NCBI GenBank assembly: GCA_029861485.1
Contig: JAOTZF010000020.1
Coordinates: 1 to 11,985 of the forward strand
Reading direction: 5' to 3'
DNA from: Thermoleophilia bacterium
Lineage (GTDB): Bacteria > Actinomycetota > Thermoleophilia > Miltoncostaeales > Miltoncostaeaceae
DNA length: 11,985 nt
Part shown: piece by piece, positions 1-4,312 of the stretch
Numbering within the stretch: the stretch's first letter is position 1
How the letters are laid out: each line of letters begins with the position of its first letter
Notes under the pieces: generated by a model
What the model saw: only the letters and a program-made list of their open reading frames with translations
Database searches by the model: none
What the model was told of the DNA's origin: nothing
Position numbers and translations under genes: made by a program

Positions 1-954
1 CTCTATTGGGCGGGCCGGGCAGTGCTCGTCAGCAGGCGGGATGACATCGCCGTCTACGACCAGGCCTTCGCGCAGACCTTCGGACCCGAGACGATCCCGG
101 CCTTGCGGACGACCCGCACTCGCGCCATCAGCAGCTCTCCTTTCGACGCCCGGTCGGGCAATGCCACAAACGCGGCACCGCCGGTGTCCGCGCTGGCGAG
201 CCCGACGGAGGTGCTGCGGCGAAAGAGCTTCTCGCGGTGCTCCGAGGAGGAGTTGCGCGAGCTGTATCGCCTCATGCAGCGGCTGCGGCTCCGGGGTCCG
301 GTCAGGCGCCGCCGCCGCCGCGAAGCGGGTCGCCGCGGCCAGCCCGATCTGCGGCGCACGCTGCGGGCGGCCTCCCGCGCGGGGGGAGAGCCCATCGACC
401 GCTTCTGGCGCCGCCGCCGCGAGCGCCGCCGCCGCGTCGTCTTCATCGTCGATGTCTCCGGATCGATGGCCGTCTTCACCCGGGCCTTGCTGCTGTTCGC
501 CCACGCGGCGCTCAACGCCGACTCCGGGTCCGAGGCCTTCGCATTCGGGACGCGCCTCACTCGCTTGACCGCCGCCTTCGCTGAGTCCGGCCCTGACGCA
601 GCGCTCGCTCGCGCCGCTGAGCGCGACACCGACTGGGACGGCGGTACTCGCATTGGCGAGTCGATCGGGCAACTGCTCGCCGAGTACGACGGACTCGTGA
701 GGGGAGCGGTCATCGTCGTTCTCTCTGACGGCCTCGACCTGGGGGATCCCGACCGTCTCCGTGACGAGATGGCGCGCCTGGCGCGCCTCAGCTATCGAAT
801 CGTCTGGCTCAACCCACTCAAGGAGAATCCGGACTACGCGCCGCTGGCGCGTGGCATGCGCGCGGCGCTGCCGGCGATCGACCACTTCGATTCTGGGCAC
901 GACTTCTCGAGCCTCGAACGACTCGCCGCCGAGATTGCGGGCCTCCCGCGATGA
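1..954 (+). CDS. CoxE-like VWA domain protein (5' partial)
   Basis: The reading frame is open from base 1 and the codons before the first GTG (position 22) still look like family sequence, so the gene begins upstream of the window and about 317 codons are visible. An arginine-rich linker (codons about 95-145) runs into a von Willebrand factor A domain. Its metal-ion-dependent adhesion site is visible: DVSGS (bases 451-465), a threonine in DGGTRIG (646-648) and an aspartate in LSDGLD (727-729). The order 'Arg-rich linker, GGEP, WRRRRE, VWA' is typical of CoxE-family proteins, which generally act beside MoxR-type AAA+ ATPases in maturing metal enzymes such as CO dehydrogenase. A MoxR (CoxD-like) gene just upstream is therefore expected but cannot be seen. 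The stop overlaps the next start as ATGA, indicating translational coupling. The family call is strong; the client enzyme is unknown. Confidence 0.87.
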   Translation, partial: LYWAGRAVLVSRRDDIAVYDQAFAQTFGPETIPALRTTRTRAISSSPFDARSGNATNAAPPVSALASPTEVLRRKSFSRCSEEELRELYRLMQRLRLRGPVRRRRRREAGRRGQPDLRRTLRAASRAGGEPIDRFWRRRRERRRRVVFIVDVSGSMAVFTRALLLFAHAALNADSGSEAFAFGTRLTRLTAAFAESGPDAALARAAERDTDWDGGTRIGESIGQLLAEYDGLVRGAVIVVLSDGLDLGDPDRLRDEMARLARLSYRIVWLNPLKENPDYAPLARGMRAALPAIDHFDSGHDFSSLERLAAEIAGLPR

Positions 955-1715
955 ACCTGACTCTGATTCGCCACGCGACTCTGCTCGTCGAGATGGGGCA
1001 GGCGCGGCTGCTGATCGATCCGATGCTCGACCCCGCGGGCACGCAGCCTCCGCTCCCCGAGACCGCAAATCAGCTGCCGAATCCGCTGGTCGAACTGCCG
1101 ATCGCGGCGGAGCAGCTGGTCGACGGGCTTGATGCGGTCATCGTCAGCCATCTGCATCCGGATCACTTCGACGCGACCGCCATGCGATCGTTGCCGCGAG
1201 ACGTTCCGGTGATCTGCCAACCGCACGAGGCGCCCACCCTCGCCGGCCTGGGTCTCGGCGCTACGCCACTGGCGGACCCCTTCGCGCTTGGCGAGCTACG
1301 CGTCAGCCCGACGGCAGGCCGCCACGGACGTGGGCAGATGGCCGAGGCGATGGGCCCCGTGATGGGAGTCGTGCTCGCGGCGCCGCGTGAGCCAACGCTC
1401 TACCTCGCGGGAGATTCGGTGTGGTGCGAACAGACCGCCGCGGCCATCGACGCCCACCATCCCGATGTGATCGTCGTGAACGCGGGGGCTCCGCAGTTCA
1501 CCCACGGTGGTTCGATCACGATGGATGCCGCCGACGTCGTCTCGACCGCTGAGGTCGCTCCGGCCGGCACCGTGATCGCCGTGCACATGGAGGCCTACAA
1601 CCACTGCGGCCTGACGCGGGCCGCGCTCGCCGAGGCGTGTGAGCGGGCCGGATGCGCTGATCGCGTGCTCATTCCCGCCGACGGCGAGACGATCGAGATC
1701 GACCTGCCTCGGTAG
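951..1715 (+). CDS. MBL-fold metal-dependent hydrolase (UlaG-like)
   Basis: This is a 254-residue protein of the metallo-beta-lactamase superfamily. The N-terminal strand-turn (LIRHATLLVE ... LLIDPML) and the motif SHLHPDHFD (His67, His69, Asp71, His72) are the standard start of the fold. Further candidate ligands are His125, Asp155 in AGDSVW, and His212 and His218 in the segment AVHMEAYNHCG. The length and N-terminus resemble the UlaG/YtnP-like 'beta-lactamase superfamily domain' hydrolases rather than true lactamases or glyoxalase II. The substrate cannot be told from sequence. The ATG overlaps the stop of the VWA gene by four bases, so the two are almost certainly co-transcribed and coupled. 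A hairpin cluster two bases after the stop suggests the transcript ends there. Confidence 0.88.
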   Translation: MNLTLIRHATLLVEMGQARLLIDPMLDPAGTQPPLPETANQLPNPLVELPIAAEQLVDGLDAVIVSHLHPDHFDATAMRSLPRDVPVICQPHEAPTLAGLGLGATPLADPFALGELRVSPTAGRHGRGQMAEAMGPVMGVVLAAPREPTLYLAGDSVWCEQTAAAIDAHHPDVIVVNAGAPQFTHGGSITMDAADVVSTAEVAPAGTVIAVHMEAYNHCGLTRAALAEACERAGCADRVLIPADGETIEIDLPR

Positions 1716-1717
1716 AG

Positions 1718-1764
1718 GGACGCCGCACGCGGCCCGTCCAGGGGGATTCCCCGCTGTGAGCGGG
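1718..1764 (+). terminator. Hairpin cluster after the MBL gene, probable terminator
   Basis: Starting two bases after the stop, GGAC-GCCG pairs with CGGC-(CC)-GTCC (1718-1739, loop CACG). This is followed by an 11-bp palindrome GGGGATTCCCC (1742-1752) and a second hairpin CCCGCT-GTG-AGCGGG (1750-1764). There is no U-tract, as is common for terminators in high-GC actinobacteria. The last two structures overlap and exclude each other. An in-frame GTG (1756) for the next small gene lies in the second loop, so a translational role is an alternative. Confidence 0.4.
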
Positions 1765-1809
1765 CACGAACCCGCCGCGGCGTCCGGGCCCCGACCTACC
1801 GTCGACCGC

Positions 1810-2022
1810 ATGAAGCTGATGCTCGTGTTGGCGCTCAGCCTCCTCGCCTGTGTCGCGGCTCTCATGGCGCGGCACGGGCGGCGCCCGCACCGCGGACCGA
1901 CCTCGCGCCCGGGCTTCATCTACGAGCGCACGGCGACTCGAAGGCCCGTTTCCATGGCTTCCCTGGCAGGCCTGGCGATCGTCTGGGTGCTGGCGCTCGT
2001 GGTCGTCTTCGCTCAGACCTGA
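1810..2022 (+). CDS. Small two-helix membrane protein, hypothetical
   Basis: A 70-residue protein with two hydrophobic segments (about residues 2-19 and 48-68) separated by a basic, Arg/His/Pro-rich stretch of about 28 residues; by the positive-inside rule that linker would face the cytoplasm. No family is recognised. The ATG at 1810 places the first helix at the very N-terminus. An in-frame GTG at 1756 would add 18 residues and has a purine run (1740-1746) in front of it, so the start is uncertain. No convincing ribosome binding site precedes 1810. Evidence that it is real: its two well-formed membrane segments, and a position that fills the gap between the upstream hairpins and the next gene 85 bp on. 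Confidence 0.55.
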   Translation: MKLMLVLALSLLACVAALMARHGRRPHRGPTSRPGFIYERTATRRPVSMASLAGLAIVWVLALVVVFAQT

Positions 2023-2095
2023 GCGCGTCCCGCCGACGACAGCCGCTTGCGTGTGGCGCCGGGCGTGGCAGACACTCCTGCGGACCGTCCGGCCC

Positions 2096-2104
2096 GAGGA
2101 GGAG
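2096..2104 (+). promoter_or_regulatory. Strong Shine-Dalgarno site of the ABM gene
   Basis: GAGGAGGAG contains a perfect AGGAGG core five bases before the GTG at 2108. This fixes that GTG as the start, although the frame stays open much further upstream. It is the clearest ribosome binding site in the window. Confidence 0.75.
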
Positions 2105-2107
2105 ACA

Positions 2108-2428
2108 GTGCCTGAGGTAGTCATCTTGGCGACGGTTTCGCCAAAACCGGGGATAGAGAGCGACGTGGAGCGGGAGTTCAGCGCTCTGTTGGAGCCGACC
2201 CATGCCGAGGACGGCTGCGAGCTCTACGCGCTGCATCGCGTGAGAGAGCGACCCGGCCAGCTGGTGTTCGTGGAGCGGTGGACTTCCCAAGAGGCCCTCG
2301 ACGCCCATGCGAGCAGCTCGCACATCGCCACGTGCATCGCAGCCTGCGAGGGCAGACTCGAGGGGCCGGTCGACATCGTCACGCTCGATCCGATCCGCGG
2401 CGGGGACGCCTCCAAGGATCACGTGTAG
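2108..2428 (+). CDS. Antibiotic biosynthesis monooxygenase (ABM) domain protein
   Basis: A 106-residue single-domain protein of the ABM/YgiN-like ferredoxin-fold family. Visible hallmarks are the opening strand VVILATVSPKPG, the segment EPTHAEDGCELYALHR, the strand LVFVERW and the helix QEALDAHASSSHI, ending in a last strand near TLDPI. Members are usually dimers; some oxidise quinols or polyketides without a cofactor, while many have unknown substrates, so the reaction here cannot be named. The GTG start is set by a strong ribosome binding site. The stop is four bases from the next gene's GTG, so it is probably translated together with the YjeF_N protein. That pairing hints at a stress or redox housekeeping role, which is inference only. 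Confidence 0.85.
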   Translation: MPEVVILATVSPKPGIESDVEREFSALLEPTHAEDGCELYALHRVRERPGQLVFVERWTSQEALDAHASSSHIATCIAACEGRLEGPVDIVTLDPIRGGDASKDHV

Positions 2429-2432
2429 CCGC

Positions 2433-3149
2433 GTGAGTGACTCCGTTACGACGGTGGCCCGAGACGCGGTGCCGTGGCTCTCCGTCAAGGAGATGATCGA
2501 AGTCGATCGCCTGATGATCGAGGAGTTCGGCATCAGCCTGGTGCGCATGATGGAGAACGCCGGGCGAGGGGTGGCCAGCCTCGCGCGCCGCATGCTCGGA
2601 GGCGATGCGTCCGGCGCGCGGGTGCTGGTGCTGTGTGGCACCGGCGGAAACGGTGGCGGCGGGCTTGTGGCGGCGCGGCACCTGGTCAACGCGGGGGCCG
2701 ATGTCTTCGTGCGCCTCTCCTCGGAGCCGTCCCGGCTGACGCCCGTTCCGGCACAGCAGCACGCGATCCTCACTCGCATGGGGGTGCAGGTCGACATCGG
2801 CGCCGCGGCGCCGGTTCACGCGAACCTCGTGGTGGATGCTGTGCTTGGCTACTCGCTTACCGGTGCGCCGCGCGGTCTGGCCGCGGAGCTCATCGCTGTG
2901 CCGCTTGAGGCCCCGGTGCTGTCGCTCGACGTCCCGTCAGGGCTCGAGCTGAGCACCGGGAGCGTTCACGAGCCGCATATCACCGCGACGGCGACGCTCA
3001 CGCTGGCTGCCCCGAAACACGGGCTGGCGCATCCGGTTGCCGGCGATCTCTACCTGGCAGACATATCGGTGCCCGCCGCCGTCTACGAGCGGATTGGCGT
3101 CGCGTACCAATCGCCCTTCGGAGCCGGGCCCCGGGTGATGCTGAGCTAG
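2433..3149 (+). CDS. NAD(P)H-hydrate epimerase-like (YjeF_N) protein with altered loop
   Basis: A 238-residue stand-alone YjeF N-terminal (NnrE/AIBP) domain. These enzymes interconvert the R and S forms of damaged NAD(P)H hydrate so that a dehydratase (NnrD) can repair it. Family landmarks in order: MMENAG (39-44), GTGGNGGGGLVAARHL (69-84), VDAVLG (134-139), LDVPSGLE (165-172) and APKHGL (193-198). The C-terminal kinase-like NnrD domain of bifunctional versions is absent. Oddity: the normally near-invariant GNNGGDG loop reads G-G-N-G-G-G-G, so one Asn and the Asp (residues 72 and 76) are both Gly. Asp135 and Asp166 are kept. This may be an inactive or repurposed paralogue. Start: GTG 2433, four bases after the ABM stop; an in-frame GTG at 2454 is the alternative. 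Confidence 0.83.
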   Translation: MSDSVTTVARDAVPWLSVKEMIEVDRLMIEEFGISLVRMMENAGRGVASLARRMLGGDASGARVLVLCGTGGNGGGGLVAARHLVNAGADVFVRLSSEPSRLTPVPAQQHAILTRMGVQVDIGAAAPVHANLVVDAVLGYSLTGAPRGLAAELIAVPLEAPVLSLDVPSGLELSTGSVHEPHITATATLTLAAPKHGLAHPVAGDLYLADISVPAAVYERIGVAYQSPFGAGPRVMLS

Positions 3150-3239
3150 TCGCGCTCCGAGTGCACACGGTCGACACTCATGCGCTCTGGCGCCACCCCG
3201 AGGCGCTCTGCCGCGAACGCTCGAGGTCCTGGTCGAGAA

Positions 3240-3255
3240 GGGGGGGAGGGTAGGG
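3240..3255 (+). promoter_or_regulatory. Four-tract G-quadruplex motif
   Basis: The run GGGGGGGAGGGTAGGG can be read as four G3 tracts with loops of 1, 1 and 2 bases, a short-loop pattern associated with stable quadruplexes. Its last two tracts are also the start of the 5' arm of the palindrome at 3248-3277, so quadruplex and hairpin exclude each other. The presence of the motif is certain; folding is a prediction. Confidence 0.5.
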
Positions 3256-3277
3256 CGTTTCAAGAAACGCCCTACCC
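3248..3277. terminator. 14-bp perfect inverted repeat, probable terminator
   Basis: GGGTAGGGCGTTTC is followed by a two-base centre AA and its exact reverse complement (3264-3277). As RNA this would fold to 13 bp with a CAAG loop. It begins 98 bases after the stop of the YjeF_N gene and 157 before the earliest hydrolase start. No U-tract follows on either strand, which fits a U-less actinobacterial terminator. A mobile REP-like palindrome or a protein-binding site is also possible. Confidence 0.6.
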
Positions 3278-3282
3278 GGGGC

Positions 3283-3354
3283 CGATCGGGAGCCGGTGCC
3301 CGCGGCTTCACCGATCGTGTTCCCAGGCGCCGGTGCCCGCGGCGCTTTCTGGGA
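3283..3354 (+). ncRNA. Two tandem two-tier hairpins with identical loops (candidate structured RNA)
   Basis: Hairpin A: outer stem CGATCGG/CCGATCG (3283-3289 with 3311-3317), a 1x3 internal loop, inner stem AGCCG/CGGCT (3291-3295 with 3303-3307), loop GTGCCCG. Hairpin B: outer stem TCCCAG/CTGGGA (3321-3326 with 3349-3354), inner stem GCGCCG/CGGCGC (3327-3332 with 3340-3345), a 3' bulge TTT, and the same loop GTGCCCG. Three bases separate them. The inner stem, loop and 3' bulge position are shared, while the outer stems differ in sequence yet both pair fully. That is the pattern expected of conserved RNA structure rather than a simple duplication. The 15-base core GCCGGTGCCCGCGGC repeats at 3292 and 3329. 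No known riboswitch or RNA family is recognised. The strand is unproven; + is assumed because both flanking genes are on +. Confidence 0.45.
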
Positions 3355-3362
3355 CCTGTGAG

Positions 3363-3377
3363 GAGGTCAGTGACCTC
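3363..3377. promoter_or_regulatory. 15-bp palindrome, candidate operator
   Basis: GAGGTCA-G-TGACCTC is a perfect inverted repeat with a one-base centre, 57-75 bases upstream of the two possible hydrolase starts. The size and symmetry suit a dimeric helix-turn-helix repressor, for example of the GntR or TetR type. It is also enclosed by a TGGGA/TCCCA pair (3350-3354 with 3381-3385), so an RNA-level role is possible. No regulator gene lies in the window. Confidence 0.4.
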
Positions 3378-3433
3378 GCATCCCAAACTTCGGCATCCGG
3401 GCGATGGACTCACATGGGCAGTGTCTCTAGCCG

Positions 3434-4312
3434 GTGCAATATCCTCACGCCGTGGCGCGGGAGAGGATCAGGGTTGGCGACATCCGGCTGGCGGTCGAGC
3501 GTGTCGGCTCGGGGCCGCCGGTGGTACTGCTGCATGGCTTTCCAGAGCTCGCGTACTCGTGGCGACATCAGCTCCCCGCGCTCGAGGCCGCCGGGTTCGA
3601 GGCCATCGCTCCCGACCTGCGCGGCTACGGCGAGTCCGATCGGCCAAAGGCGGTCGACGACTATGCCATCGCAAAGCTGGCGGACGATGTCATGGGTCTC
3701 ATCGATGCCTTGGGGCAGGGCAGCGCGCACCTCGTGGGGCACGACTGGGGCGGGAGCCTCGCCTGGGTAACTGGCGCGCTCCGACCGGAGCTGGTTCGCT
3801 CGCTGACCATCCTCAACTCTCCGCACCCGGTGGCCTCAGCCGAGGCGCGGCAGATTTCCGAGCAGCAGCAGAAGAGCTGGTACATGCTGCTGTTCCAATT
3901 CGTCGGCGTCGCCGAGGCCTGGCTGAGCAACGATGACTTCGCGAACCTCCGCAGCGCCCTCTACGGAACCGCGAGGCAGGGCGCGATATCCAAGGAGGAC
4001 GAAGAGGTCTTCATCGACGCTCTGCGTGAAGAGGGAGCCCTCACGGCGGCGCTGAACTACTACCGCGCAAACATCCCGCCGTCCAGCTGGCTGAAGCCCC
4101 CGCCGGATCTCCCCCCCGTCACCGTGCCCACCCACATCATCTGGGGCGAGGCGGATGCCTACATGAGCGAGATCCTGCTGGAGAAGTCCATCACCAAGAT
4201 CGACGGCGAGCCCCGGGTCACCCGCCTACCGGGTGTCAGCCACTGGGTGCAGCAGGAGGCACCGGATCAGGTCAACGACGCCCTAGTCGCCTTCCTCCAG
4301 AGTCTCTCGTAG
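3434..4312 (+). CDS. Alpha/beta hydrolase, epoxide hydrolase type
   Basis: A 292-residue alpha/beta-hydrolase-fold protein. The oxyanion-hole motif HGFPE (34-38) is followed by PDLRGYGESDRP (60-71) and the nucleophile elbow GHDWGG (102-107). The nucleophile is Asp104, which points to epoxide hydrolases and the related haloalkane dehalogenases rather than esterases. The catalytic acid is probably Asp241 in WGEADAY and the base His270 in GVSHWVQ. A lid domain occupies about residues 130-215. HGFP and the length favour an epoxide hydrolase, opening an epoxide to a diol; the natural substrate is unknown. The start is GTG 3434 or in-frame GTG 3452, both without a clear ribosome binding site. The last 30 bases overlap the convergent fusion gene. 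Confidence 0.87.
   Translation: MQYPHAVARERIRVGDIRLAVERVGSGPPVVLLHGFPELAYSWRHQLPALEAAGFEAIAPDLRGYGESDRPKAVDDYAIAKLADDVMGLIDALGQGSAHLVGHDWGGSLAWVTGALRPELVRSLTILNSPHPVASAEARQISEQQQKSWYMLLFQFVGVAEAWLSNDDFANLRSALYGTARQGAISKEDEEVFIDALREEGALTAALNYYRANIPPSSWLKPPPDLPPVTVPTHIIWGEADAYMSEILLEKSITKIDGEPRVTRLPGVSHWVQQEAPDQVNDALVAFLQSLS

Larger units (their letters stand above)
3150..3433. other. Gene-free, highly structured intergenic region
   Basis: No credible gene lies in these 284 bases; the frames that cross it are interrupted or continue out of frame into the hydrolase. From 3240 to 3385 it is a nearly unbroken series of inverted repeats, described separately: a G-quadruplex motif, a 14-bp palindrome, two tandem hairpins with identical loops and a 15-bp palindrome. 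The first 90 bases (3150-3239) and the last 48 (3386-3433) show nothing clear apart from a weak 4-bp hairpin at 3394-3406. The region separates two + strand genes and so could hold the terminator of one and the leader of the other. Confidence 0.7.

Noticed and set aside
951..1715. MBL-fold protein as a beta-lactamase resistance gene.
   Set aside because: The fold is shared by many hydrolases. The sequence resembles UlaG-like proteins, has no evident signal peptide and is coupled to a CoxE-like gene.
3292..3343. The 15-base direct repeat at 3292 and 3329 as a CRISPR or integration site.
   Set aside because: Only two copies, each internally palindromic with different flanking stems, and no cas, integrase or tRNA gene nearby.
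3283..3354. Tandem hairpins as a guanidine-II (mini-ykkC) riboswitch.
   Set aside because: That class also has two tandem hairpins but needs ACGR loops. Here the loops are GTGCCCG (CGGGCAC on the other strand) and the stems are two-tiered.
3180..3770. An open + strand frame spanning the structured intergenic region and the start of the hydrolase.
   Set aside because: It passes through all the hairpins, runs out of frame over a clear alpha/beta hydrolase and has no recognisable protein features.
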